Part shown: positions 50,581 through 59,963 of the stretch, one piece after another
Position numbering within the stretch: position 1 is the first letter of the stretch
How the letters are laid out: every line of letters begins with the position of its first letter
Assembly: GCF_005937185.1 (NCBI RefSeq)
Contig: NZ_VCNI01000003.1
Span: 239,891-303,890 of the forward strand
From: Flagellimonas algicola
GTDB taxonomy: Bacteria; Bacteroidota; Bacteroidia; Flavobacteriales; Flavobacteriaceae
Reading direction: 5' to 3'
DNA: 64,000 bases
Notes under the pieces: generated by a model
Told to the model about the DNA's origin: nothing
The model's input: the letters and a program-made list of their open reading frames with translations, nothing else
The model's database searches: none
Position numbers and translations under genes: made by a program

Positions 50581-53500
50581 TTAGAGTTTTAAGTTAATCC
50601 CTAAGGTGTAGATTTTTGGTTGAGGGTAAACCCTTCTATCTATACCTAAATTTAAATTTTGACCGACTCCATCAGCATCAATTGGAATAACTTCTGGGTC
50701 AAATCCTTCATAGTCTGTTATTGTGAAGATATTGGTTCCTTGAAGGTAAATTCTCAAAGACCCCAAGCCAATCTTGTTGGTAACATCACTTGGTAAGGTA
50801 TAACCAATTTGCATGTTCTTTAACCTTAAATAAGACCCATCCTCAACAAAATACGTGTTGGAAGAAGCTTCTTCCAACGGATATGAGGCAGTCAGAGCAG
50901 GAACACTGGTATTGGTATTGGACGGCGTCCAAGCATTGAGCACCCTTGTACTTCTGTTACTATTAAAGAATAGTCCAAAGTCAGTAAACACCTTGCTATA
51001 GTTATAGACGTCGTTACCCTGAGATCCGGTAAAGAACAACTGCATATCGAATCCTTTATAGGAAAGATTGGCATTTATACCATAGGTGAAATCTGGATGC
51101 GGAGAACCAATCTTAGTTCTGTCATCACCATCCACAAGGGACTCACCATCGCCATCGATATCTTCATACATAAATCTACCGTTACTGTCCAGGCCTGTGA
51201 TTCTTCTTCCGTAGAAGAAAGAAATCTCATCACCAACCTCTGTACGGGTTACAGAACCATTTCTTAAGTCACCCCTTCCAGGAACAGGAGAGTCATTGAT
51301 CAATCTTGTAACTTCATTTTTGTAATGCGACAAGTTCAACGCAATATCATAAGAAAAGCCACCGGCCGTTGTATTGCCGTAACCAATGGAAAGATCAATA
51401 CCCTTATTCTCAACATCACCCAAGTTTACCAAAGGAGCTTCTGCATCAATGGCTGTTGAGCTAATCAAACTAAAATCTCTAGTGATTAGGTTTTCGGTTT
51501 TGATATTAAAATATTCCGCAGAAATATTTAATCTACTGTCAAATAATGAAAGTTCAACTCCAAAGTTTGTAGTTTGTGAAGTCTCCCACTTTAAATCGGC
51601 ATTACCAACCTGGGTCAATAATGCTCCCGTTGCTATACTTGTCCCATCAAAGGAGTAGTTGGCAAACTGCTCACTTAAGCTCGAAATATTTATGGTTGGG
51701 TTGTTAGCAGGTAAGGTTTGATTACCCAATTCACCCCAGGATGCTTTCAGTTTTAAGCGATTGACAATACCGTCCGTAGGAAAAAAGTCCTCATCACTGA
51801 TGAGCCACCCCGCACTAACGGCTGGAAACACCCCGGTTTGGTTATCTCCCAAAAACCTTGATGATTGATCTCTACGCAACGTACCGGTTAGGAAGTAGCG
51901 ACTTAAATAAGAATAATTTACTGAACCAAATATGGAGTAAAGGGTATTTTCCCTATCAAAAGTAACATCTACATTATCTACAGTAGTTGGGACATTGGGT
52001 GCACCCGATCCATTGCTCAACAAATAAAAGTTGGGGTCTTCAAACAAGAAACCTGTTCGGGAAACTTCCTTACTTTTTTGGCCCTCTTCCAAGGCTTCAA
52101 TACCTGCAATAGCATTAATTGTATGATCCCCGAATGTTTTATTGTAATTCAGGATGTTTGTCCAACTCCAGTTATAGCGGGTTTGATCCCGTTCTGTAAG
52201 GGTATTGGTTGATATAGGTTCTCCATTTTCTGGATCCAAGGATACAAATCTTCTTGAATCGAAAATTTCAAAACCACCAGCTAGCGTAGACTTAAAGGAT
52301 AGACCATCAATAATCTCGTAGTTCAGATAAATGTCACCTATACCAGTATAGCGCTTATCGTAATCATTTCTTGTTCTATACAATTGAGCAACTGGATTCC
52401 TTGGATTTCCAATTCCTGGAGGGGCTGATCCCGCAAAGAAACCATCGTCATCCCTAACAGGTACCAAAGGAGAAATTCGGTAAGCCATTTCTATGGCCTC
52501 TGAATTACCGGGCGAGGTATTGGAAAAGGAAATGTTGACATGTTCCCCAATACGTAATTTTTCACCAATTTTGAATTCTGAGTTTAGTTTTGTACCACCT
52601 CTTTTGAATCCTGTATGGTTTACAACGCCTTCTCTGCTCAGGAAGGAAGCCGACATAAAGTATTTTCCATTTTCATTACCATTTGCGATGGAAATGGAAG
52701 CATTTGAAATAGGGGCCGTTTGGGTAATTTCATCCACCCAATCAGTACCTCCCGGTTGTACTGTTGCATTTACTTGCCCAGCAGGGAAGAAAACAATAGG
52801 ATCATAGGATTGTACTCTTGTATAACCTACTATGGAAGATGGAATGACCGGAGTAGCACCATCACCATACTGTGGATGGCTAGGAGCAATCCCGTCATTG
52901 ATTCTACTCTGCCAAATCATATCAGCGTGTTGCTGTACATTTAACAGGTCAATAGGGTTGCCAACCTTGGAAAAACCTGTATACAGGTCTACGGAAACTT
53001 CGGCCTTTTCCATGTTGTACCCACCACCTTTGGTAGTTATGATCACAACACCGTTGGAAGCTCTTGCCCCATAAATGGAGGCTGCACCATCCTTTAGGAC
53101 GTTCATTTGCTCGATATCCGTTGGATTGATATTGTTTAAAACGTTGGGGTCGTCTGTTTGTACACCATCAATAATGTAAAGCGGATTCGTGTTGTTGGTC
53201 GTACCAAATCCACGAACGTTGATTTTTGGAGCAGTTCCTGGATCACCACTAGTGATTACCTGAACCCCGGTTACCCTTCCTTGAAGCACTTCTGCGGCAT
53301 TTACCACAGGAGTTTTTACTGCCTCATCAATATCAACAGAAGCAACCGAACCAGTAACATCGCCTCGAGTTTGGGAAGCATATCCCAAAACTACCACTTC
53401 CGATAATTTGCTGGAATCCTCTTCCATACTTACGTTGACGGTCGTTTGACCGTTAACCGCTACTTCCCGGGTTGCAAATCCAATATAACTAAATACCAAA

Positions 53501-54051
53501 GTTGCATCTGGTGCAGCAGTGATGGTATAATTACCATCAAAATCGGTTTGGGTACCATTGGTGGTTCCCTTTACTACAATATTCGCTCCAGGTAAAGGTT
53601 GTCCGTCCGAGTCAGTTACCGTACCACTAATGTCCGACTGTACGAACTTGGAATCGTCATCCACCGTTTTTTCAGGTTCTAATACTCTTTTGACGATAAC
53701 CACTTGACGATCGTCAATTTTATAACTTAAATCGGTGTTTCTAAATGCTTTTTTAAGGATATCGGCCAGCTTTGCATTCTTTAAGCTCAATGACACCTTT
53801 TTGCTTTTGTCCAAGACGTCATCTTTGTAAAAAAAGACATATTCCGTTTTATCCTGAATCTCTTTGAACAGATCTTCAAGCACAACGTCATTTACTTTAA
53901 TGTCTATTTTGGTCTGTGCATAGGAAGAATTGGCATATGCAGTACTGAGGCCAATTCCAATTAATAAAAGAAAAACTCTCATAATAGTCCAGAAATAAGA
54001 CCTCAAGGGCGTTATTGTACCTAAAGGACTGAGGTTAACAATTTTATTCAT
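50581..54051 (-). CDS. SusC/RagA TonB-linked outer-membrane transporter with STN domain
   Basis: A 1156-residue protein. The signal peptide follows a polar lead (SYFWTIMRVFLLLIGIGLSTAYA to SYAQ). Then come an STN domain (about 50-120, VNDVVLEDLFKEIQDKTEYVFFYKDD), a carboxypeptidase-D-like domain (about 140-220, DSDGQPLPGANIVVKG), a plug starting LSEVVVLGYASQTRGDVTGSVASV (about 228-340, with DPNVLNNINPTDIEQMNVLKDGAASIYGARASNG) and a barrel ending TLGINLKL. The plug text is the standard glycan-type SusC, unlike the shorter version in the first unit. The STN domain couples it to the FecR and sigma genes upstream. Confidence 0.95.
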   Translation of the reverse strand: MNKIVNLSPLGTITPLRSYFWTIMRVFLLLIGIGLSTAYANSSYAQTKIDIKVNDVVLEDLFKEIQDKTEYVFFYKDDVLDKSKKVSLSLKNAKLADILKKAFRNTDLSYKIDDRQVVIVKRVLEPEKTVDDDSKFVQSDISGTVTDSDGQPLPGANIVVKGTTNGTQTDFDGNYTITAAPDATLVFSYIGFATREVAVNGQTTVNVSMEEDSSKLSEVVVLGYASQTRGDVTGSVASVDIDEAVKTPVVNAAEVLQGRVTGVQVITSGDPGTAPKINVRGFGTTNNTNPLYIIDGVQTDDPNVLNNINPTDIEQMNVLKDGAASIYGARASNGVVIITTKGGGYNMEKAEVSVDLYTGFSKVGNPIDLLNVQQHADMIWQSRINDGIAPSHPQYGDGATPVIPSSIVGYTRVQSYDPIVFFPAGQVNATVQPGGTDWVDEITQTAPISNASISIANGNENGKYFMSASFLSREGVVNHTGFKRGGTKLNSEFKIGEKLRIGEHVNISFSNTSPGNSEAIEMAYRISPLVPVRDDDGFFAGSAPPGIGNPRNPVAQLYRTRNDYDKRYTGIGDIYLNYEIIDGLSFKSTLAGGFEIFDSRRFVSLDPENGEPISTNTLTERDQTRYNWSWTNILNYNKTFGDHTINAIAGIEALEEGQKSKEVSRTGFLFEDPNFYLLSNGSGAPNVPTTVDNVDVTFDRENTLYSIFGSVNYSYLSRYFLTGTLRRDQSSRFLGDNQTGVFPAVSAGWLISDEDFFPTDGIVNRLKLKASWGELGNQTLPANNPTINISSLSEQFANYSFDGTSIATGALLTQVGNADLKWETSQTTNFGVELSLFDSRLNISAEYFNIKTENLITRDFSLISSTAIDAEAPLVNLGDVENKGIDLSIGYGNTTAGGFSYDIALNLSHYKNEVTRLINDSPVPGRGDLRNGSVTRTEVGDEISFFYGRRITGLDSNGRFMYEDIDGDGESLVDGDDRTKIGSPHPDFTYGINANLSYKGFDMQLFFTGSQGNDVYNYSKVFTDFGLFFNSNRSTRVLNAWTPSNTNTSVPALTASYPLEEASSNTYFVEDGSYLRLKNMQIGYTLPSDVTNKIGLGSLRIYLQGTNIFTITDYEGFDPEVIPIDADGVGQNLNLGIDRRVYPQPKIYTLGINLKL

Positions 54052-54077
54052 AATTTAGTTTTTTTTGTTAGTTGATG

Positions 54078-54101
54078 TTGCTGAACATAAATTTTCAGCA
54101 A
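54078..54101 (-). promoter_or_regulatory. second hairpin in the susC leader
   Basis: TTGCTGAA (54078-54085) pairs with TTCAGCAA (54094-54101), 8 bp, 27 bp before the susC ATG. It could modulate translation of the transporter. Confidence 0.45.
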
Positions 54102-54114
54102 TGTTTGCTTTAAG

Positions 54115-54140
54115 CCAGAGGATGTTGGCGCATCTTCTGG
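54115..54140 (-). promoter_or_regulatory. hairpin in the fecR-susC gap (copy 2)
   Basis: Stem CCAGAGGATG / CATCTTCTGG (10 bp with one G-T) around a 6-nt loop. On the plus strand GAGGATGTTGGC is identical to copy 1 (18330-18357), and the loop and closing CATC are also kept. Eight T residues follow on the plus strand only. Confidence 0.6.
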
Positions 54141-54177
54141 TTTTTTTTGTGGTCTTTTTTATGTCATATAGTTCACT

Positions 54178-55242
54178 TTAGTTGATTATTATTTGATTTT
54201 CATTTTGATTGGTATATTCAAAATCGGTTGTTTCCTTTATTATTTTGACCACATGCTCCACATCTTCCTTTAAATCCAAATAACCAGAGAATGTCTGGTT
54301 TTCCAGTTCCACGTTGTTGATCACAATATCCACATTGTAATATCTGGAAAGTCTTTTCATGATGTGTTTTAGGTCATCGCTCTTGAAGATAAATACTCCC
54401 CTACGCCATGAAAAGTAGTTTTCCACATCTACCATCCTAGCCGAAATCCTTTTGGCATTTTTGGCATAAACAGATTGGGTGCCAGGGGCTATTTTCAACG
54501 CTTGTTTTTGTCCAAAGAAGGAATCCTCCACATAGTGGATCTCGACACTTCCGCTTTTTAAGGTTGTGCTAATATTTCCATCATCCAGGTAGTTGCTTAC
54601 ATTGAAGACGGTACCCAATACTTCAATTTCATGGTTTTCCGCTTTTACAATGAACGGTTGTTTTTTGTTATGGGCCACCTCAAAAATACCTTCTCCTTCA
54701 AGGTATACTTCTCTTTTTTTACCTTTGAAAATAACCGGGTAGACTAATTTAGACCCGGAATTCAACCAAACCTTGCTCCCATCGGACAGCTCTATTTGGG
54801 ACCGTCTGCCGTATGGGACTATTAGGGTGTTGTAAACAATTTCATTGTTTTTTTCCGTTACCTGATCAACCTCCTTTAAAGAGCCTATCTGTACCTTACT
54901 CCCTGTATTGGAATATTTAATATTGGTGTTGTCCTGATCAACATTGATGTTCGTTTCATTGTCCAAAATCAATGTAACCTCTGTTGAGCTTCCGGCATCC
55001 ACTTTGGAACTTGTAGTTTTGACATAGGACTCAATGGAAGTGGGATTGTATACGGAATTGTATAAATAAAAACCCGAGGATGCAATCAAAAGGACGGAAG
55101 CCGCAGCTCCAAATCCATACCGAACTCGTCTTTTAAAACGCTGATACCTGAAAATGGAATGGGTAATCCTTCCCTTTAGCTGTTCCTTCTCCTCTTTATT
55201 AATGTGAGCAGAGTAATTTTCTGTAGTTTTATCTTTTCTCAT
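54178..55242 (-). CDS. FecR-family anti-sigma factor
   Basis: A 354-residue protein from the ATG at 55242 (TTG at 55281 is the alternative). The short cytoplasmic part (1-40) is followed by a membrane helix at about 45-63 (GFGAAASVLLIASSGFYL), the FecR domain (about 135-250: VPYGRRSQIELSDGSKVWLNSGSKLVYP, then VLGTVFNVSNYLDD) and a C-terminal STN-like part (about 275-354: SWRRGVFIFKSDDLKHIMKRLSRYYNVDI). It lacks the longer N-terminal sigma-binding domain of the first unit's FecR. It lies between the sigma and susC genes and relays the substrate signal. Confidence 0.93.
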   Translation of the reverse strand: MRKDKTTENYSAHINKEEKEQLKGRITHSIFRYQRFKRRVRYGFGAAASVLLIASSGFYLYNSVYNPTSIESYVKTTSSKVDAGSSTEVTLILDNETNINVDQDNTNIKYSNTGSKVQIGSLKEVDQVTEKNNEIVYNTLIVPYGRRSQIELSDGSKVWLNSGSKLVYPVIFKGKKREVYLEGEGIFEVAHNKKQPFIVKAENHEIEVLGTVFNVSNYLDDGNISTTLKSGSVEIHYVEDSFFGQKQALKIAPGTQSVYAKNAKRISARMVDVENYFSWRRGVFIFKSDDLKHIMKRLSRYYNVDIVINNVELENQTFSGYLDLKEDVEHVVKIIKETTDFEYTNQNENQIIIN

Positions 55243-55442
55243 TTTGTTCTCTGACACCCTTGAAATCTGTATCCAAGCCAAGTTTCAACAGTTGTCCTTA
55301 TTAATAAAAGCATTCAATACTTGGTTTATAGACAATTTTTTTAGGTTTTTTTTAAGAAATCTTTAATTCCAGTGCTTCAAAATTGAGATTTTGAATAAAA
55401 TAGAGTTGGGAAATACTAGTTACCCTACTAACTATCAATACT

Positions 55443-56033
55443 TTATAAAAAGTAGCTCACCAAAATCACTATGGGTAGTACAATATTTTTTCTTAGTGAT
55501 TTAATGGCTCTGTAGATGATGGTTCTTGAAGTTTCTACCGAAGTATTCATAATCTCGGCGATTTCCTCATAGGATCTTTTCTCATAAAATCGCAACGACA
55601 ATCCCTTTTGTTGTCTTTTGGTAAGGAATTCAGTTGCTTTGAGTAAGCTGTGACTTCTTAACCATTCATTTTCCATCTCTATAAGCTCCTCTTCTGGAGA
55701 TGGTATATGGTTTCGTTGATTGCCTGAAAGTGGAGTTTCGTTCGTATAATACGTAAGCTTGCTTTTGTGGCGGCGGTTTATTTTTCTTTTTAGAGATGTC
55801 AGCAAGTAAAACTTAACATTATTGGTTACCGCCAATCGGGATTGATACTTGTATAAATCCAAAAAAAGGTCGTGGATACAATCCATTACATGGTTTCTAT
55901 CCTCCGAAAACTGAATGCCATATGAAAAAAGATCATCAATGTAAATGTCATATACCTCGCCCAGGGCCAGGACATTTCCTTTCCTTATCTCATTCCATAA
56001 AGCTAATTCGTCCTTATTTTGGTTTTCCAACAT
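55443..56033 (-). CDS. ECF RNA polymerase sigma factor
   Basis: A 196-residue protein from the ATG at 56033; a TTG at 56066 is less likely. Region 2 (about 10-80) has LGEVYDIYIDDLFSYGIQF and MDCIHDLFLDLYKYQ. Region 4 (about 125-185) has LTKRQQKGLSLRFYEKRSYEEIAEIMNTSVETSRTIIYRAIKSL. It is more divergent than the first unit's sigma factor, and the two would be expected to read different promoters. It heads sigma-fecR-susC-susD. A region of over 700 bp without genes separates it from the Nramp homologue. Confidence 0.9.
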   Translation of the reverse strand: MLENQNKDELALWNEIRKGNVLALGEVYDIYIDDLFSYGIQFSEDRNHVMDCIHDLFLDLYKYQSRLAVTNNVKFYLLTSLKRKINRRHKSKLTYYTNETPLSGNQRNHIPSPEEELIEMENEWLRSHSLLKATEFLTKRQQKGLSLRFYEKRSYEEIAEIMNTSVETSRTIIYRAIKSLRKNIVLPIVILVSYFL

Positions 56034-56760
56034 AATCCAATCAATATACTTGAATTGCACCTCCAATAATGGAACACATCATATACTGCATCAAATCGAT
56101 ACTATTCTTAGACGGAGCCATAATAAGAAAACAGCTCCCCAAATTTCACCGAGCATAGGTGAGAAGGTAAGTTAAACACCTCTCATCCTACTCATTTGGT
56201 TTACAAGAAGAAATTATATTCTTCCAAACAGACCTTGATTAAGGGAAAAAAAGTCAACAGAAGTTTCCAGTCATAGTTTGAGCGAGTTTGAGTTAGATAG
56301 ATTCATTGAGTTCCTGTATTTAGTGGTTAAACACCACATTAAATACATTGTTTTGAGTTAAATATTGATAAATATATAAAAATTGGCGGGATATTTTCTC
56401 ACAAAAAAACTCAAAGCCCTATCTCTTTAGGAATTCCATACTCCACAAGATTTTTACAATCAGATTACCTAGAACAGACCTGAAAGAAGCATTTTCCAAC
56501 AGTTTGCTCACAGTGAACCAATTAAGTCTTTTAAAGGTTTAATGGTCCATAACCACAACTTGTTTTCTCACAAAAAAAGAAAAATTCTAAGGTTTTCTAA
56601 ATATTGATATCAACTTACAAAGCACTTTAAGATCCGGTGAAGTCTCTTAATTCATTGCCGATTTCTTACCCCATTTTCAAATTCGATAGGATAATTCAGG
56701 TAGCCATTTTCCTTCTCCCAACAAAAAAGTTATTTTCGTTGCCAACTCGTATGGATATTT
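56034..56760. other. 727-bp gene-free region with two repeated motifs
   Basis: No credible ORF. TTTTCTCACAAAAAAA occurs at 56394-56409 and 56563-56578, and TAAATATTGATA at 56359-56370 and 56598-56609. The two motifs lie about 20 bp apart in each place but in opposite order. TTTGAGTTAG at 56287-56296 is another copy of the CTAACTCAAA motif. The region is AT-rich and may hold control sites for both flanking genes, or the remains of a lost gene. Confidence 0.5.
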
Positions 56761-58014
56761 ATGTCAAAAATTAGGGTGCTTCTTAAAAATCTAGGGCCAG
56801 GATTGCTTTTTGCCAGTATGGCCATCGGCACTTCCCATTTAGTATTGTCCACAAAAGCTGGTGCCCAGTACGGTTGGATCATGATTGTGCCCATTGTATT
56901 GGCCAATGTGCTTAAATATCCCTTTTTTGAGTTTGGCATCCGATACACTTCCGTTACCGATCAAAGTCTTATCCAAGGCTATTTAAACATGGGTAGAAAG
57001 TACCTATGGATTTACGCCTTGGTGACCGTGGTCTCCACATTTACCATACTGGCCGCGCTATATGTGGTTACGGCAGGTTTGCTAATGAATCTGTTTGGCA
57101 TTACTGAAGTTGGCGAAGGTATTGTAGCTCTCTGCCTGTTCATCTTTATTGGTTCGCTATTGATTATTGGCAAATATCGATTTCTTGAAAACTCTCTAAA
57201 GGCAGTAATTTCCATTTTATTTGTGGCCCTGTTGATCACCACGGTAATGGTTATCCATAAAGGTGTTGTTCCGGGCTCAGAAACCTACCAAAGACCTGAA
57301 CTATTCAATGAGATAGGGGTTTTGTTCCTGATCAGTCTTATAGGTTGGATGCCAACTGCGGTGGAGGCATCGGGATGGGTGAGCCTGTGGAGTATGGAAA
57401 ACCAAAAGGGCATGAAGGAAAAACCCACCTTAAAAGAGGCGCTTCAGGAGTTCAATGTGGGCTATGTAATGACCGCAATACTAGCGGTGTTCTTTTTGAT
57501 TATTGGCTGGATGACCTTATATGGAACTGGGACAGAACTAAGCGGAAAAGCCGCAGTATTTGCAGATCAAGTTGTTAACCTGTTTACTACCCACATTGGA
57601 AATTGGGCCTACTTTCTAATCGCTGTAGCCGCTTTCGCAACTATGTTCAGCACCTGCATGACCGCCCACGATGCCGTTTCACGGGTAAGTTTGGACGTTT
57701 TACAAAAATTATTTCCCAAAAGACCGGTATTTAGCCATAAAAACTCTTTTGCAGTTACGGTGATCCTAATGGCCGTTATCAATTGGATCGTTATTGCTGG
57801 ATTTGGAGCTAATATGGGCAACTTGGTTGCTTTGGCCACTTTCGTTTCGTTTGTAATGGCCCCGTTAATTGGGTGGATGAACCTTAAAACAGTAATGGGC
57901 AAGGATGTTCCAGTCGCGCAGAGACCCAAAAAGGGTTTGCGGTTCCTGACTTATCTGGGAATGATTTTTTTATTGGTATTTGCCCTGTACTATTGTTGGA
58001 TGCTGATCCGTTGA
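56761..58014 (+). CDS. Nramp-superfamily transporter lacking the metal-binding motifs
   Basis: A 417-residue membrane protein with eleven hydrophobic segments. The Nramp frame is visible: GPGLLFASMAIGTSHLVLSTKAGA in helix 1 and LIGWMPTAVEASGW in helix 6. The metal-binding DPGN of helix 1 is replaced by GTSH (residues 23-26), and MPH of helix 6 by MPT (195-197). True Nramp proteins use the Asp, Asn and Met of these motifs to bind Mn or Fe, so this protein probably carries something else. Such divergent members exist in bacteria, but I know no assigned substrate. It is convergent with the OmpA gene, with directly abutting stops. Confidence 0.85.
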   Translation: MSKIRVLLKNLGPGLLFASMAIGTSHLVLSTKAGAQYGWIMIVPIVLANVLKYPFFEFGIRYTSVTDQSLIQGYLNMGRKYLWIYALVTVVSTFTILAALYVVTAGLLMNLFGITEVGEGIVALCLFIFIGSLLIIGKYRFLENSLKAVISILFVALLITTVMVIHKGVVPGSETYQRPELFNEIGVLFLISLIGWMPTAVEASGWVSLWSMENQKGMKEKPTLKEALQEFNVGYVMTAILAVFFLIIGWMTLYGTGTELSGKAAVFADQVVNLFTTHIGNWAYFLIAVAAFATMFSTCMTAHDAVSRVSLDVLQKLFPKRPVFSHKNSFAVTVILMAVINWIVIAGFGANMGNLVALATFVSFVMAPLIGWMNLKTVMGKDVPVAQRPKKGLRFLTYLGMIFLLVFALYYCWMLIR

Positions 58015-59961
58015 TCAATTGAACAGGATATTATCGTTCAACACTACAATGAGCGATCTCTGGTTTCGTTTGTGCAAGACTTCCAAACAATATACCCCAT
58101 TGGTGCAATTATTAAGTATTTTGTTCTCTCCATGCCCTATAGAATATAAAACATTGGCTTCTGGCACCCCTTTGTGAATCAGGTAATTTTTGATAGCATC
58201 CGATCTGCCTTGCGTCAATCTAAAATTGGTACTGCTTCCTCCCCTACTATCGGTATAGGTTTCAATTCTTAATTGCACAAAGGGAAAATCTTTTACAAAG
58301 GCTACCACCTTATCCAATTCGGTTTTGATTTCTTGGGTGAGTTGTGTTCTTCCGCGGCCAAAATAGAAATCCTTCAGTTTAACCACAGTCTGTCCTTCCC
58401 TTTCTTCCACAAGATCGTCGTAGGCGGCCAATTGAATTTCATGGCTATTGCCTTCCATAGCTTCCAATTCTTCCTCAGTAAACTGCTGAGTGGTCTCGGA
58501 AAAACGATCTTTTACCGCTTTCAAAACCAGATGCTTTGTCCATGGAATTTCCAATCGATAGCTTCCATCCTCATCTGAATAGGTTTCTGCCAAGAGATTT
58601 CCTAACGTATCCACTAGTTGAACTGCTGCCTTGCCCACAATTTCAGTTGGCTTGTTCGATTTTACAACCTTCCCCTTTACAATCAGGGTTCTAAGACCTG
58701 GTTTTTCATCGACCTTAAATCCATAGAGGTCATCATTGCCCTTACCGCCAGATCTGTTGGAAGAGAAATATCCCAAAAGGCCATCTCCATCGTTCCGCAT
58801 TATAAATCCAAAATCGTCTTTGGAAGAGTTGATTCCCTTACCCAAATTTATGGGGATGCTAAAACCGCTGCCCTCCATATTGGATTTGTAGATGTCCATT
58901 CCCCCTAAACCATAAAAAACATCAGAAGAAAAATAGAAACTGTTTTCAAAAATAAAAGGCGCTATTTCATTCCCTGGGGAGTTTATTCTTGGCCCAAGAT
59001 TTATTGGAGCCGACATGATCTGCCCCCTATTCGTGTGCACATAATAGATATCTGTACCACCATAACCATCTTCAAAGTTTGCCGAAAAGTAAAGCTTGTC
59101 GTCTTTATCATCGTAGAACGGATAATAGAAGGAGGTACTTAAATCTTTTAACAACAAATAAAAAGGCCCTTCCTTGGCCTGCATACCAATTGCCAGGGAA
59201 TTTTTCCCGTTCTCATCAAAGCTTAATTCGCCATTTTGGGTATTGGATAGCACATAAAATACACTTTCCAATTTTTCCGTATAAAATGGGGTTGCCTTGT
59301 GGTATTTTGATGTTGGAATTCCTGTAAATGCAGTAGCAGTGGAAAACTGTCCATTAGGTTGCAATGTTCCCTCATAAATATTCAAATACCCTTCCCCTGT
59401 GGGAACATATCTCCGTTTTTTATCCTGGGACCTTGCACTTGAGAAAAGTAATTTATCGCCATAAAATGTAGGGGAAAAATCAGATTGCGGACTGTTCCCT
59501 TCCAAATTAAAAATCTGGAAATCCATGATTTCCGAGGGGTCGGTGCCGCCCAACAATTGGGTATTGAACTCCAAGTTCTGTAAAAATTCCTTTTCAAAAT
59601 TGGACGATTTTGTGGCCAAAAAAGCTTCCGTTCGTTCCTTGTTGGAAGTTCTTGCAAAACTTTGCAACATCTTATTAAAGTGATGGTTGCCCAACAGCGT
59701 ATCTTGCTTGTATAGCTTCATATAGGCTTCAGAAGCCTTTTCAAAATTATTGGTTTTATAGTAGGAATCCGCTAGGTTCAGATATTGTTCCATGCTTAAG
59801 GTTCCCTCGGCCAAATCAGCTTCATATGCAGTTACAGCCCTTTGATATTCGTATTGAAAAAAGTAATCATCGCCCTTGGACTTTTTGGACTGGGCGCTGC
59901 CTACAACCGTACCCAACAAAAAGGTAAATAAAACGGGGAATATTCTTTTGACTTTAAACAT
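58015..59961 (-). CDS. OmpA-family protein with TPR and PD40-like repeats
   Basis: A 648-residue protein with a signal peptide ending GSAQ. Residues about 30-105 are TPR-like helical repeats (YEYQRAVTAYEADL, LADSYYKTNNFEKASEAYMKL). About 150-400 are WD40/PD40-type propeller repeats (QSDFSPTFYGDKLLFSSAR, DDKLYFSANFEDGYGGTDIYY, GKGINSSKDDFGFIM). A beta-sandwich follows (about 430-500), then an OmpA C-terminal peptidoglycan-binding domain (about 530-648, FYFGRGRTQLTQEIKTELDKVV, TYTDSRGGSSTNFRLTQGRSDAIKNYL). It would tie the PorP-like barrel to the cell wall. The porP-ompA pair, spaced by 2 bp, is typical of type IX secretion/surface adhesin clusters. Confidence 0.92.
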   Translation of the reverse strand: MFKVKRIFPVLFTFLLGTVVGSAQSKKSKGDDYFFQYEYQRAVTAYEADLAEGTLSMEQYLNLADSYYKTNNFEKASEAYMKLYKQDTLLGNHHFNKMLQSFARTSNKERTEAFLATKSSNFEKEFLQNLEFNTQLLGGTDPSEIMDFQIFNLEGNSPQSDFSPTFYGDKLLFSSARSQDKKRRYVPTGEGYLNIYEGTLQPNGQFSTATAFTGIPTSKYHKATPFYTEKLESVFYVLSNTQNGELSFDENGKNSLAIGMQAKEGPFYLLLKDLSTSFYYPFYDDKDDKLYFSANFEDGYGGTDIYYVHTNRGQIMSAPINLGPRINSPGNEIAPFIFENSFYFSSDVFYGLGGMDIYKSNMEGSGFSIPINLGKGINSSKDDFGFIMRNDGDGLLGYFSSNRSGGKGNDDLYGFKVDEKPGLRTLIVKGKVVKSNKPTEIVGKAAVQLVDTLGNLLAETYSDEDGSYRLEIPWTKHLVLKAVKDRFSETTQQFTEEELEAMEGNSHEIQLAAYDDLVEEREGQTVVKLKDFYFGRGRTQLTQEIKTELDKVVAFVKDFPFVQLRIETYTDSRGGSSTNFRLTQGRSDAIKNYLIHKGVPEANVLYSIGHGENKILNNCTNGVYCLEVLHKRNQRSLIVVLNDNILFN

Positions 59962-59963
59962 AG

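Noticed and set aside
56394..56578. Possible short CRISPR-like repeat pair
   Set aside because: Only two copies, 16 bp, AT-rich, with no further repeats and no cas genes.
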